Of a DNA stretch of 64,000 bases, positions 1 to 8,473 are shown piece after piece (position 1 is the stretch's first letter; each line of letters begins with the position of its first letter). Under the pieces are notes generated by a model. The model ran no database searches, had not been told where the DNA came from, and was given only the letters and a program-made list of their open reading frames with translations. The DNA comes from Pseudomonas gozinkensis. GTDB taxonomy: Bacteria > Pseudomonadota > Gammaproteobacteria > Pseudomonadales > Pseudomonadaceae. The position numbers and the translations under genes are program-made. Location of the stretch: contig NZ_CP062253.1 of NCBI RefSeq assembly GCF_014863585.1, positions 1,948,501-2,012,500 of the forward strand, given 5' to 3'.

Positions 1-729
1 CTCGGCATCCAGCAGGTTGTAGTTGCCGATGAAGCCGGCGGCGAACACGTCGACCGGCGCGGTGTAGAGGGTTTCGGCATCGCCGCTTTGTACGATCTTT
101 CCCTGATTCATCAGGAAAATCCGGTCAGACATGGTCAGGGCTTCTTCCTGATCGTGTGTGACGAAGATCGTGGTCAGGCCCAGTTCGCGCTGGATCTGAC
201 GGATCTGTTCGCGCAGGTGTTTGCGAATCCGCGCATCGAGGGCCGACAGCGGTTCATCCAGCAGCAACAGGCGCGGACGGGTCACCAGCGAGCGAGCGAG
301 GGCGACCCGCTGACATTGACCGCCGGACAATTGATGCGGATAGCGACTGGCGAAGTCGTTGAGTTCAACCAGTTTCAGTACCTCGGCAACCCGCTTGTGG
401 CTGTCGTCGGCGTTGACCTTCTGCATGCGCAAACCAAACGCGACGTTCTGTTCGACGGTCATGTTGGGGAACAGCGCGTAGCTCTGAAACACCATGCCGA
501 TCCCGCGTTTCTGCGGGGTGAGCGGCACGATGTCGACGCCATCGAGCAGAATCTTGCCGCCATCCACCGGCGTCAGACCGGCAATGCAACGCAGCAGGGT
601 GGATTTGCCGCAACCGGACGGGCCGAGCAGGGTGACGAATTCACCCTTCTGGATTTCGCAGTTGATGTCGCTGAACACCGTGGTGCCCGCGTAGTTTTTC
701 TGAAGGTGTTGGACGCTGACATAGCTCAT
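1..729 (-). CDS. ABC transporter ATP-binding protein (partial, C-terminus beyond window)
   Basis: The first 243 codons of an importer ATPase; the rest lies left of base 1. Walker A GPSGCGKST sits near residues 36-44, the signature LSGGQCQR near 134, Walker B LLLLDEP near 155 and the switch motif VTHDQEEA near 190, so it should be an active ATPase of the spermidine/iron/phosphonate (PotA/FbpC-like) type. The signature has a Cys where LSGGQQQR is usual. The ATG overlaps the stop of the upstream permease as ATGA, so the two are translationally coupled. It powers the permease pair encoded at 726-2358. Substrate cannot be read from this subunit. Confidence 0.93.
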   Translation of the reverse strand, partial: MSYVSVQHLQKNYAGTTVFSDINCEIQKGEFVTLLGPSGCGKSTLLRCIAGLTPVDGGKILLDGVDIVPLTPQKRGIGMVFQSYALFPNMTVEQNVAFGLRMQKVNADDSHKRVAEVLKLVELNDFASRYPHQLSGGQCQRVALARSLVTRPRLLLLDEPLSALDARIRKHLREQIRQIQRELGLTTIFVTHDQEEALTMSDRIFLMNQGKIVQSGDAETLYTAPVDVFAAGFIGNYNLLDAE

Positions 730-1526
730 TCGCTTTTGTCCTTGTTCAAGATGTTGGCGACCCAGGTCAGGACCAGCACGAAAAAGAAGTAGGAAATCAC
801 CAGCGCACTGGTGAAGTGACCGCTGCTGTTGCGCATGTTGTTCAGATAAACCTGCAGGGTCTCGTAGCGGGTGCCGACCAGAATGTTGGCGAACACGAAC
901 TCACCGAACAGGAACGAGAACGACAACAGCAACGCGACCATCAGGCCCTTGCGCAGGTTCGGCAGCACCACCAGGAAGGCCGCCTGAAAGGTGCTGGCGC
1001 CGAGCAGTTGGGCGGCGTCCATCAGGTCGCGCAGGTTGATCGCTTGCAGGTTGTTGGTGATCGCCCGGTACATGAACGGCAGCGCCACGGTGAAGTAGCA
1101 ACCGATCAGGATCCACGGCGTGCCGACCATCGCGAACGGCCCGGAACCGTAGAGCTGCAACAGGCCCACCGACGAAACCACCGGCGGCACCGCGAAGGGC
1201 AGCAGGATCAGGATGTTCATCAGCGCATCGAGTTTCGGGAAGTGGTAATGCACCACGAACAGCAGCGGCAGGATCAGCACCACCGACAGGATCAGCGCGC
1301 CGACGCACACCAGCAGCGACTGGCCGAAGGCGTGCAGGAAGCGCGGATCGCTCCACAACTGGATGTACCACTTGAAGGTGAAACCGCTGGGCAGGATGGT
1401 GGCCGACCAACTGCTGGCGATCGAGTAAATCAGCGTGCCCACCAGTGGCAGCAGCAAAATGGCGAACAACAGATAGACCACGACGCGGTGGTAGACGCCG
1501 GCCGGGCCGGATTCAGCGCGAGACAT
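726..1526 (-). CDS. ABC transporter permease, second subunit
   Basis: A 266-residue inner-membrane protein with about six hydrophobic segments and the binding-protein-dependent permease fold; the cytoplasmic loop containing 'DAAQLLGAS' (about residue 175) is the EAA-type contact with the ATPase. It overlaps the end of the preceding permease by 14 bases and the ATPase start by four, which indicates one polycistronic message. It forms the membrane channel with the protein encoded at 1513-2358. The pair resembles permeases of the iron(III)/putrescine/2-aminoethylphosphonate group; the exact substrate is inferred only from the neighbouring phosphatase. Confidence 0.92.
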   Translation of the reverse strand: MSRAESGPAGVYHRVVVYLLFAILLLPLVGTLIYSIASSWSATILPSGFTFKWYIQLWSDPRFLHAFGQSLLVCVGALILSVVLILPLLFVVHYHFPKLDALMNILILLPFAVPPVVSSVGLLQLYGSGPFAMVGTPWILIGCYFTVALPFMYRAITNNLQAINLRDLMDAAQLLGASTFQAAFLVVLPNLRKGLMVALLLSFSFLFGEFVFANILVGTRYETLQVYLNNMRNSSGHFTSALVISYFFFVLVLTWVANILNKDKSE

Positions 1527-2358
1527 GGTAGCTCCTCTTCAACAGCAGTTGATGCACGACGGTCACCAGGGTCATCAGTGCCACCAGCACCACGGCCAGG
1601 GCGCTGGCCAGGTTCGGATCGAGGGAAATGTCACCGGAGACCATCGCCGCAATCCGGATCGGCAGCACGTTGAAGTTGCCGGTGGTCAGCGCGTAAACCG
1701 TGGCGTACGCGCCGAGGGCGTTGGCCAGCAGGATCACGAAGGTGCCGAGCAGGGCCGGGGTCAGCACCGGCAGGCCGATGTGGCGCCAGAACTGCCAGCC
1801 GTCAGCGCCGAGCAGTGCGGCGGATTCGCGCCAGTCCTCGCGCAAGGCGTCGAACGCCGGATACAGCAGCAAGACGCCGAGGGGAATCTGGAAGTAGGTG
1901 TAAAGGATGATCAACCCGGTTTTCGAGTACAGGTTGAAGTCCTCGATGATCCCGGCCTGCTTCAACATGATGGTGATGCTGCCGTTGAAGCCGAGCAGGA
2001 TGATGAATGCAAACGCCAGGGGGACGCCGGCGAAGTTGCTGGTCATGTTGGCGAAGGCGTTGACGAAATTGCGCAGTTTCGAATCGACCCGGCGCAGGGA
2101 ATACGCACCCAGCACCGCGATGATGATGCCGAACACACTCGACCAGAAACTGATTTCGAGGCTGTACTGGATTGCCTGCAGATAGAACTTCGAACTGAAG
2201 ATCTTGCTGAAGTTGGCGAAGCCCCAACCGAATTCTTCCGATTGCAGGCTGTTGATCATTACCCAGATCAGCGGGGCGATTTCGAACACGATAAAGAACA
2301 GCGCGAAAGGCACCAGGCACAGGGCGGCCAGCCATTTGCCGCGAGTCATTGAGTTCAC
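1513..2358 (-). CDS. ABC transporter permease, first subunit
   Basis: A 281-residue inner-membrane permease with about six transmembrane segments and an EAA-like loop ('ESAALLGADGWQFWRHIGLP', about residue 180). I chose the GTG at 2358 because GGGAG lies eight bases upstream and the codon overlaps the phosphatase stop as GTGA; the ATG at 2349 would give MTRGKW... and is the alternative, with a poorer spacing. An upstream in-frame start at 2412 lies inside the phosphatase gene and is unlikely. It pairs with the permease at 726-1526 to import the ligand of the binding protein at 3340-4404. Confidence 0.9.
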   Translation of the reverse strand: MNSMTRGKWLAALCLVPFALFFIVFEIAPLIWVMINSLQSEEFGWGFANFSKIFSSKFYLQAIQYSLEISFWSSVFGIIIAVLGAYSLRRVDSKLRNFVNAFANMTSNFAGVPLAFAFIILLGFNGSITIMLKQAGIIEDFNLYSKTGLIILYTYFQIPLGVLLLYPAFDALREDWRESAALLGADGWQFWRHIGLPVLTPALLGTFVILLANALGAYATVYALTTGNFNVLPIRIAAMVSGDISLDPNLASALAVVLVALMTLVTVVHQLLLKRSYHVSR

Positions 2359-3161
2359 TTGAGCAACTCCCGGCACACAGGTTTGTCGTGGGGCACGCCG
2401 AGCAGTTCGCAAACGGTGCCGCAGATGTCGGTCTGCTCAGGTGTGGCGTCGGCGTTCAGGCTGAAGGCGTCGCCGAGCACGAACAGTGGCACCTGGCGTT
2501 CTTCCGGCAGCAGGCCATTATGCGAGCGGTCGTTGTTCATGCCGTGGTCGGCGGTCACCAGCACCTGGCAGCCGGCATCGAGCCAGCCTTGCAGGTAGTC
2601 GGCGAGGATGATGTCGGCGCTGCGGGCACTGTTGCGGTATTGCGGGGTGTCGAGGCCGTGCTTGTGGCCGGCGTCGTCGATGTTCATCGGGTGGATCAGC
2701 AGAAAATCCGGGGCGTGGCGCAGGCGCAGGTTTTCCGCGTCGGCGAACAGGTGCGAGTCCGGGTAGTGATCGTTCCAGTAGAAATGGCCGTGCTGGATCG
2801 GCAGCGTCGGGTCATCGGTATGCCGATCCCGTGCCGCCACGAATGGCGAGCGGTTGTAGAGCTCGCTGACCCAATGGTACGCCGCGGCGGCGGTTTTCAG
2901 ACCGGCATCACGGGCGTAGTGATAGATGCTGCGCTGGTTGGACAGGCGCGAGACGTTGTTGTGGACGATGCCGCTGTCGATGGGCGGCACGCCCGTGAGG
3001 ATGCATTCGTAAAGCGGTCGGGACAGGGCCGGCAGCTCGCACTCCAACTGGTAGAGCGCGGCGCGTCCTGCGCCGACGTAAGCCTGCAGATGCCCCATGG
3101 CGTGACGCGCAACCTCGTAGTTGAGGCCGTCGAGCACGACAAGGATGACGGTGTGCTTCAT
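2355..3161 (-). CDS. alkaline phosphatase superfamily hydrolase (nucleotide pyrophosphatase/phosphonoacetate-hydrolase-like)
   Basis: A 268-residue protein of the metal-dependent AlkP fold. The N-terminal VVLDG supplies the first metal-binding Asp, 'LPALSRPLYECILTGVPP' (about residues 42-60) supplies the nucleophile region with Ser in place of the usual Thr, 'MNIDDAGHKHG' and 'TADHGM' supply the remaining Asp/His ligands. There is no signal peptide, so it acts in the cytoplasm on something imported. It lies inside the ABC operon between the binding protein and the permeases, and its stop overlaps the next start. This context suggests that the transported compound is a phosphoester or phosphonate cleaved after entry; that is inference. 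Confidence 0.85.
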   Translation of the reverse strand: MKHTVILVVLDGLNYEVARHAMGHLQAYVGAGRAALYQLECELPALSRPLYECILTGVPPIDSGIVHNNVSRLSNQRSIYHYARDAGLKTAAAAYHWVSELYNRSPFVAARDRHTDDPTLPIQHGHFYWNDHYPDSHLFADAENLRLRHAPDFLLIHPMNIDDAGHKHGLDTPQYRNSARSADIILADYLQGWLDAGCQVLVTADHGMNNDRSHNGLLPEERQVPLFVLGDAFSLNADATPEQTDICGTVCELLGVPHDKPVCRELLK

Positions 3162-3213
3162 AGGGGCAAAAACTCCGCGAAACAGAAAATTTCAGATTCA
3201 GTCGGGAGCCCTT

Positions 3214-3302
3214 GTGGGAGCGAGCTTGCTCGCGAAGGCGTCGTGTCAGCCAACATCAGTGTTGAATGAAGGACCGCATTCGCGAGCAAGCTCGCTCCCA
3301 CA
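3214..3302. repeat. REPIN (inverted pair of REP palindromes)
   Basis: Two arms of the core GTGGGAGCGAGCTTGCTCGC face each other about 45 bases apart. The element lies between the phosphatase and binding-protein genes of the same operon, so it will be present in the transcript and could fold into a large hairpin. Confidence 0.9.
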
Positions 3303-3339
3303 GGGAACTCCAGCAATCCCGGAAGCGGGACTTACGGGC

Positions 3340-4404
3340 TTACTTCATCTCGACGATGACTTCTTCGTTCCACTTCTGCGGCAGGGCCTTGGAGGTTTTT
3401 TCCCACGCATCGGCGTCCTTGATCGGTGTGACTTTCTTGTACTGCTCGTTCGGCAGCAGTTTGGCTTTCACGTCTTCCGGAAGGGTCAGGTGCTCGGCGC
3501 GGATCGGGCGAGCGTTGCCACGGGCGAGGTTGGTCTGGCCGGCGTCGCTGAAGATGTATTCGCGGGTCAGCTTGGCGGCGTTCGGGTTTTTCGCGTATTT
3601 GTTGATGATGGTGGTGTAGCCGGAAATCACCGAGCCGTCGGACGGGATCAGCACCACGTAGTCATCCGGGTTGGCCATCTTGGCCTTGTAGCTCAGGCCG
3701 TTGAAGTCCCAGACCACGCCGACTTCGATCTCGCCTTTTTCCATGGTGGCGATGGTCGGGTTGGCCATCGACAGGCGACCCTGCTTGGCGATGTCTGCGA
3801 ACAGCAGCAGGGCAGGCTGGATGTTTTTCTCGTCGCCGCCGTTGGCCAGTGCTGCGGCGAGTACGCCGTTGGCCGCCTGGGCCGCAGTGCTCACGTCACC
3901 GATGGAAACCTTGTATTTGCCGCCCTTGAGGTCAGCCCATTTGGTCGGTATTTCGGAGCCGTGCAGCAGCTTCTTGTTGACGATGAAAGCGATGGTACCG
4001 GTGTAGGCCAGTGCCCAGTTGCCGTCCTTGTCCTTGGCCCATGCAGGCACTTGATCCCAGGTGGTCGGCTTGTACGGTTGCACCACGCCTTGCTTGACCG
4101 CGATCGGACCGAAAGCGGCGCCAACGTCGCCGATGTCGGCGGTGGCGTTGTCTTTTTCAGCGGCGAACTTGGCGATTTCCTGGGCCGAGCTCATGTCGGT
4201 ATCGATGTGTTTGAGGCCGTAGTTCTTGGCCAGGTCTTCCCAGGTGCCTTTCCAGTTGGCCCAGTCATCGGGCATGCCGACGCTGTTGACGGCGCCTTCC
4301 GCTTTCGCAGCGGCTTCCAGGGTTTTCAGATCATCAGCCGCCATGGCGGCGGTGCACATGGCAATGGTCGAGCCTAACAGTGTTGCCAGGAAAAGCTGTT
4401 TCAT
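3340..4404 (-). CDS. ABC transporter periplasmic substrate-binding protein
   Basis: A 354-residue protein with a clear signal peptide (about residues 1-22, cleavage after AMA). The mature part has the bilobed solute-binding fold seen in iron(III)/spermidine/phosphonate binding proteins: an early 'NSVGMPDDWANWK' segment, a central 'WDFNGLSYKAKMANPDDYV' hinge region and the C-terminal 'YIFSDAGQTNLARGNARPI' motif typical of the PotD/FbpA-like group. It is the first gene of the minus-strand operon, 351 bases from the divergent GntR regulator. Ligand unknown; phosphonate or organophosphate is favoured by the adjacent phosphatase. Confidence 0.9.
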   Translation of the reverse strand: MKQLFLATLLGSTIAMCTAAMAADDLKTLEAAAKAEGAVNSVGMPDDWANWKGTWEDLAKNYGLKHIDTDMSSAQEIAKFAAEKDNATADIGDVGAAFGPIAVKQGVVQPYKPTTWDQVPAWAKDKDGNWALAYTGTIAFIVNKKLLHGSEIPTKWADLKGGKYKVSIGDVSTAAQAANGVLAAALANGGDEKNIQPALLLFADIAKQGRLSMANPTIATMEKGEIEVGVVWDFNGLSYKAKMANPDDYVVLIPSDGSVISGYTTIINKYAKNPNAAKLTREYIFSDAGQTNLARGNARPIRAEHLTLPEDVKAKLLPNEQYKKVTPIKDADAWEKTSKALPQKWNEEVIVEMK

Positions 4405-4450
4405 TCCGAAGCTCCTTGGTCGTGTTCAACGCTGCGATTGCGGTTTGTGT

Positions 4451-4462
4451 TGGTCTAGGTCA
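4451..4462. promoter_or_regulatory. candidate GntR/UTRA operator near the ABC operon
   Basis: TGGTCTAGGTCA is close to the palindrome TGGTCTAGACCA expected for HutC/UTRA-type GntR regulators. It lies 47 bases upstream of the binding-protein start and matches the second copy at 4730-4741 in 10 of 12 positions. Function is inferred from sequence and position. Confidence 0.55.
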
Positions 4463-4729
4463 GCAATACCTGAGCCAATGTAGGGGGGCTGGATGACACT
4501 TTGATGTCGGCGGATACCCGACCCGCCATTTATTTCTCCGGTATCGACGGCTGCCCGCTAAGCGTAGACCACCCGCAAAGTCCCGGTGGGCAAGGGACTT
4601 GGCCGATGTATTGCAAGTTGTCAGGGCGACCGTTCGGTAGTTTTGTCATCTCTCGGTCATCTGCACTGCCTAGGCTTGCAACACAACCAAACGGCGCAAT
4701 AGCTGTGCGGTTTTGCCCCGAAACAGTGC

Positions 4730-4741
4730 TGGTCTAGTCCA
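4730..4741. promoter_or_regulatory. candidate GntR/UTRA operator near the regulator start
   Basis: TGGTCTAGTCCA is a near-perfect palindrome fourteen bases upstream of the regulator ATG, well placed for autorepression. It shares TGGTCTAG with the site at 4451-4462. Confidence 0.6.
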
Positions 4742-4755
4742 GATAGGTAACGTTG

Positions 4756-5469
4756 ATGCGCGATGAGGCAACAAAAGCGGTGACAGCGATTGGCCAGATC
4801 CTTCAGGAGCAACTCGACCATGGGTTGCTGGCGGCAGGGAGCAAGTTGCCGGCCGAGCGCAAGCTCAGCGAGTTGTTCGGCACGACGCGGATTACGGTAC
4901 GGGAAGCCTTGTTGCAACTGGAGGCGCAAGGGCAGATTTATCGCGAGGAGCGGCGAGGCTGGTTCGTGTCGCCACCGCGCCTGGCCTACAACCTGATGCA
5001 GCGCAGCCACTTTCACGCGATGGTCAGTGCGCAGGGGCGGGTGCCGTCGACTGAGGTGATTTCGGCGCGCTTGCAGCCGGCTTCAGCGGCGGTCTGTGCG
5101 TGGTTGCAGTTGCCGGCGTTGTCGAGCGTGATTCAGATTTGCCGGTCGCGGCGGATCGATGGGCGGCTGGTGTTGTATGTGGAGCATTATCTGAATCCGC
5201 AGTTTTTTCCGGGGATTCTGGGGTTTGATTTGAATCAGTCGATTACCGAGCTTTATGCGCGGCATTACGATTTGCACTATGGGCGGGTGCGGTTCGAGAT
5301 TGTGCCTACGTCGTTGTCGGTGGATGCGGCGGCGGCTTTACGGGTTTCGGTGGGGAGTCCGGGGTTGAGGATTGCTCGGGTCAATTATGATCAGGCTGGG
5401 CGGTTGATTGATTGTGATCTGGAATTTTGGCGGCATGATGCGATTCACGTTGGGGTTGATGTTGTTTGA
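4756..5469 (+). CDS. GntR family transcriptional regulator with UTRA ligand domain
   Basis: A 237-residue regulator. Residues about 5-70 form the winged helix ('GSKLPAERKLSELFGTTRIT' followed by VREAL), and residues about 90-235 form the UTRA effector domain found in HutC and PhnF ('RSRRIDGRLVLYVEHYLN', 'CDLEFWRHDAIHV'). I start at the ATG at 4756 because AGGTAA lies five bases upstream; a TTG immediately before it is possible. It is divergent from the ABC/phosphatase operon and two similar palindromes lie in the shared gap, so it probably represses the operon and itself until the imported ligand binds. Its stop codon lies inside a TTGACC tandem repeat. Confidence 0.88.
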   Translation: MRDEATKAVTAIGQILQEQLDHGLLAAGSKLPAERKLSELFGTTRITVREALLQLEAQGQIYREERRGWFVSPPRLAYNLMQRSHFHAMVSAQGRVPSTEVISARLQPASAAVCAWLQLPALSSVIQICRSRRIDGRLVLYVEHYLNPQFFPGILGFDLNQSITELYARHYDLHYGRVRFEIVPTSLSVDAAAALRVSVGSPGLRIARVNYDQAGRLIDCDLEFWRHDAIHVGVDVV

Positions 5470-5493
5470 CCTTGACCTTGACCTTGACCTTGG
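5466..5493. repeat. TTGACC hexamer tandem repeat over the gntR stop codon
   Basis: Four perfect copies of TTGACC followed by a partial copy. The TGA stop of the regulator lies in the first copy, so changes in repeat number beyond it would not alter the protein. Confidence 0.9.
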
Positions 5494-5929
5494 CGGCCTC
5501 TGGGCCGACCAGGTTTTGGGTTGTTTTGGGTGAATATCCGTTTCTTCGGGTGTTGCGGCTGGCGGTTCCGCTCTTACAGCGGCTCACTTTTGCAGACGCC
5601 CAAAAGTAAGCAAAACGCTTGGCCCCTGCGTTCGGCACCTCGCTGAGGCTCGGCGTTCCTTCGCTCCGGGATTCATCCGGGGGCATCGCCTACGGTTTGC
5701 TTCGCTGCACCTCCTCTCGATGCATGCGGCTTCGCCGCACGGTCGCTGCGCTCCCACCCCCGGATGAATCCCTCCACTCAGCCTCCCGATGGGGCCGGCA
5801 CGTCAAAAGCGGTACTCGAGCTAACGCTCATTGTTTTGAGTGGTGGGAGGACATATGTGTTGCTTTTGCTCTCTGTGGGAGCTGGCTTGCCAGCGATGAG
5901 GGCCTTGAGGTCGGTCCGATTCTCCGGAT
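5470..5929. other. 460-base intergenic region with nested inverted repeats, no gene seen
   Basis: No credible gene is present. It holds the hexamer repeat; a hairpin ACTTTTG/CAAAAGT (5586-5592 and 5601-5607); a perfect 16-base inverted repeat GGGATTCATCCGGGGG (5668-5683) matched at 5757-5772; and a single REP at 5875-5897. The middle part resembles a dispersed intergenic repeat that I recall from other Pseudomonas genomes; this is from memory and not checked. Confidence 0.7.
5875..5897. repeat. single REP palindrome
   Basis: GTGGGAGCTGGCTTGCCAGC core with no inverted partner nearby, about 30 bases past the end of the MscS gene. It is the only unpaired copy in the window. Confidence 0.8.
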
Positions 5930-8089
5930 CTATTCTTGAGTTTGGCCACCACCACCTGCGGTAATCACCTGCACATTCATCCTCGGCGTTGCCAGGTCCA
6001 ATCCGGCCTCATCCAGATGTCGTTTCAACGACAAATTGAACGCCCGTGAAACCTCCCACTGTTTGATCGGTGCGGTTTTGAACCTTGCACGCAATATCGC
6101 GTTGCCGGATTCAAAGCTTTCCACGCCCTGAAATTCCAGTGGCGACCAGATGTTGCGGCGTTGCAGTGGGTCGGTGCGCATTTTCTGGCCGACGTCGCGC
6201 ATCAGTTTGATGGCTTCGTCGATGCTCATGTTGAACGGCACGGCCACGCGGAAGATCGCGTAGCCGAATTCCCGGGAGTAGTTTTTGATGCTTTTGATTT
6301 CGCTGAACGGGATGGTGTGGACAATGCCGTCGATGTCCCGCAGGCGGACGGTGCGGATGGTCAGGCCTTCGACGGTGCCCAGGTGGCCGCCGACGTCGAC
6401 GTAGTCGTCGATGGCCAGGGAGTCTTCGATGATGATGAACAGGCCGGTGATCAGGTCGGCCACCAGCGACTGGGCGCCGAAGCCGATGGCCAGGCCGATC
6501 ACGCCGGCACCGGCCAGCAGGGGCGTGACGTTCATGCCCATGTTCGCCAGGGCGACGATCAGGGCGATGATGAAGATCGCCACGAACAGCACGTTGCGGA
6601 TCAGCGGCATCATGGTCTGCGCGCGAGCGTTGGCCAGGCCTTTGCGTGAACGGGTGAGGGCGTGGTGGACGGCGGTGTCGCTGAGGATCCAGATCAGCCA
6701 GGCGAAGATCAATGTACCGATCAGACTGAACAGTTTGACGCTGACGTCGTGGCCTTCGCCTTCGGTGAAGCCGATCAGCGACATGCCCCAGACCCGCAGG
6801 CCGAGTTCGATGAAGGCCAGCCACACCAGCAAATGGGCAAGGGTGTAGAAGAAGCTTTTCAGGCGCTCGGAATACAACGCATGGCGTTTCGGCCCGCGTT
6901 GGGGTTTGAGGGCGTGGCGGCGGACGAGGCCGTTGATCACCATGCACAACACCAGCAGCACGGTGCAGATCAGCGACTGGCGCAGGGCGGTGCTGGTGTC
7001 GCCGGCGGAGACGAAGGTGGCGAACAGCGAAATACCCACCAGCACCAGCGCCGGGACGTACCAGAAGGTGCCGAGGATTTCGATGGTGTCGCTGAGGGCG
7101 CGGCGCGTCAGGCGGCGGGACAGTGGCTGGTTGCGGATCAGGTGGGCGATCGGCCGGCGGAAGCGCAGGATGAACAGTCCGGTCGACAGCGCCGCGAGGA
7201 CATTGGCGACCGTAGCGGCGGTGTGAGCCAGATGCACGCCGAGGCCGGCCACCAGTCGTGGATCGCTCAGGGCTTCACCGAATGCGGCGAAGCTGCCGAT
7301 CAGCCACAGCGGCCGGAAGGCCTGATGACGCAGGATATACAGCGCGCGATGGCGGTGCGGGCCGTCGAGTACGGAAAAGGCGATGACGCAGATGGCCGAG
7401 AAACACGTGCCGACCACCAGCGCATAAGCCAGCACCATCGCCAGGCTTTTGCCCAGGGACGATGGCAGCGCGTAACTCATGTACACCGTGATGACCAGGG
7501 CGATCATCCACGGCCCGAGCTTGCGCAGGGCGAAGCGCAGCATGTCGAGGGCTCGGGGATGTTGCGGCAGTTCTTCGGTCAGGCCAAAGCGCATGCGCAC
7601 CCGGTGGCCGAGCCAGATCAGCGCGGCGGCGAGCAGGCTCCAGACTGCGAGGATCACGGCGAAGGCGAAGATGATCGGCAGCCATTCGCTGGCCGGCAGC
7701 ATCAGGCCTTTGAGCTCGTCCTGGGCCATGTCGAATTCGGCTGACCAGCGGTTGAGCGGGCTGTCGGCGCCGGTGAACTGTTTTTCGAAAGTGGCGAGGG
7801 TGCCGCCGATCAGTCCCAGCACGCCTTCTTCCGGGCTGGCCTGGGCTTTTTTCGTGGCGTCGCGGAGTTTTTTCAGATCGGTCAGCAACTGGGCGCGTTG
7901 CTTGTCGTTTTCCAGCGACTTGATGACTTCGTCCAGCGACTGGCCGAGCGGCTCCTGAGCCTCTGGCTGAGCCTTGCCGGAGCCCGTTAGCAGTCCCGGC
8001 AGGCCGGCGGCGTCGGCAGGTGCCGGCGACATCAGGGTCATCAGGCAGACGAGGAACAGGCAGGGCAGGGCAAAAAGACGAGCGAACAC
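5930..8089 (-). CDS. MscS-family mechanosensitive ion channel (YbiO-like, large)
   Basis: A 719-residue inner-membrane protein with an N-terminal signal peptide (cleavage near ADAAG, residue 28), a periplasmic helical region (about 35-130), many membrane spans, and a C-terminal MscS module. In that module the pore helix is rich in Gly and Ala ('LLAGAGVIGLAIGFGAQSLV', about residue 525), followed by the beta domain with 'DYVDVGGHLGTVEGLTIRTV'. The length suits the large YbiO class (about 740 residues in E. coli) rather than the small MscS (286). It would release solutes on hypo-osmotic shock. It stands alone, transcribed away from the 8166-8342 gene start. Confidence 0.9.
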   Translation of the reverse strand: MFARLFALPCLFLVCLMTLMSPAPADAAGLPGLLTGSGKAQPEAQEPLGQSLDEVIKSLENDKQRAQLLTDLKKLRDATKKAQASPEEGVLGLIGGTLATFEKQFTGADSPLNRWSAEFDMAQDELKGLMLPASEWLPIIFAFAVILAVWSLLAAALIWLGHRVRMRFGLTEELPQHPRALDMLRFALRKLGPWMIALVITVYMSYALPSSLGKSLAMVLAYALVVGTCFSAICVIAFSVLDGPHRHRALYILRHQAFRPLWLIGSFAAFGEALSDPRLVAGLGVHLAHTAATVANVLAALSTGLFILRFRRPIAHLIRNQPLSRRLTRRALSDTIEILGTFWYVPALVLVGISLFATFVSAGDTSTALRQSLICTVLLVLCMVINGLVRRHALKPQRGPKRHALYSERLKSFFYTLAHLLVWLAFIELGLRVWGMSLIGFTEGEGHDVSVKLFSLIGTLIFAWLIWILSDTAVHHALTRSRKGLANARAQTMMPLIRNVLFVAIFIIALIVALANMGMNVTPLLAGAGVIGLAIGFGAQSLVADLITGLFIIIEDSLAIDDYVDVGGHLGTVEGLTIRTVRLRDIDGIVHTIPFSEIKSIKNYSREFGYAIFRVAVPFNMSIDEAIKLMRDVGQKMRTDPLQRRNIWSPLEFQGVESFESGNAILRARFKTAPIKQWEVSRAFNLSLKRHLDEAGLDLATPRMNVQVITAGGGGQTQE

Positions 8090-8165
8090 TAGGCGGTCAA
8101 CCTCGCAAGGGGCGGATCGGGCGAGTGTACGAGCCCGCCCGATTCAATGCGAGCCGGGCGCGGAT

Positions 8166-8342
8166 TTATTCGTTGAGTTTGGCGAGGATCTTGTAGACCA
8201 CCGTGGCCAGGATCATCAGCATGCCGATCCACATGGCGAACACCCCGGCGTTCTTGTCACGGAAGTTGAAGCCGATGGCCAGCAGAATCATTCCGCACAG
8301 GATGGGAATGAGCATGGAGTGAAACGCAGACATCGAGATCAT
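8166..8342 (-). CDS. small membrane protein, unknown function
   Basis: A 58-residue product starting MISMSAFHSM and ending ILAKLNE, with two hydrophobic stretches (about residues 8-24 and 33-50) around a short charged turn (NFRDKNAG). I recognise no named family. The start could instead be the ATG at 8333 (55 residues); AAGG lies eight bases before the 8342 codon. It sits between the MscS channel and apeB on the same strand. GC content and codon use look like the neighbours, so I regard it as a real, conserved-looking small gene. Confidence 0.65.
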   Translation of the reverse strand: MISMSAFHSMLIPILCGMILLAIGFNFRDKNAGVFAMWIGMLMILATVVYKILAKLNE

Positions 8343-8473
8343 GGCGACAGCCTTGTCGAAAGGGATTATTCAAGTCTAGGTGGGTTTTCGATGGACGGTG
8401 CTGATGTGTATCAGAAATGAGCCGGTTCTGCAGGCCGGGGGATCGCAGCGCGGAGCTGCGATCCCCGTGGTTT

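Noticed and set aside
816-1673. Long plus-strand open frame antisense to the permease genes
   Set aside because: It lies opposite genes with clear family motifs, is rich in Gln/Arg/His as expected from the complement of GC-rich codons, and has no motif or ribosome-binding site.
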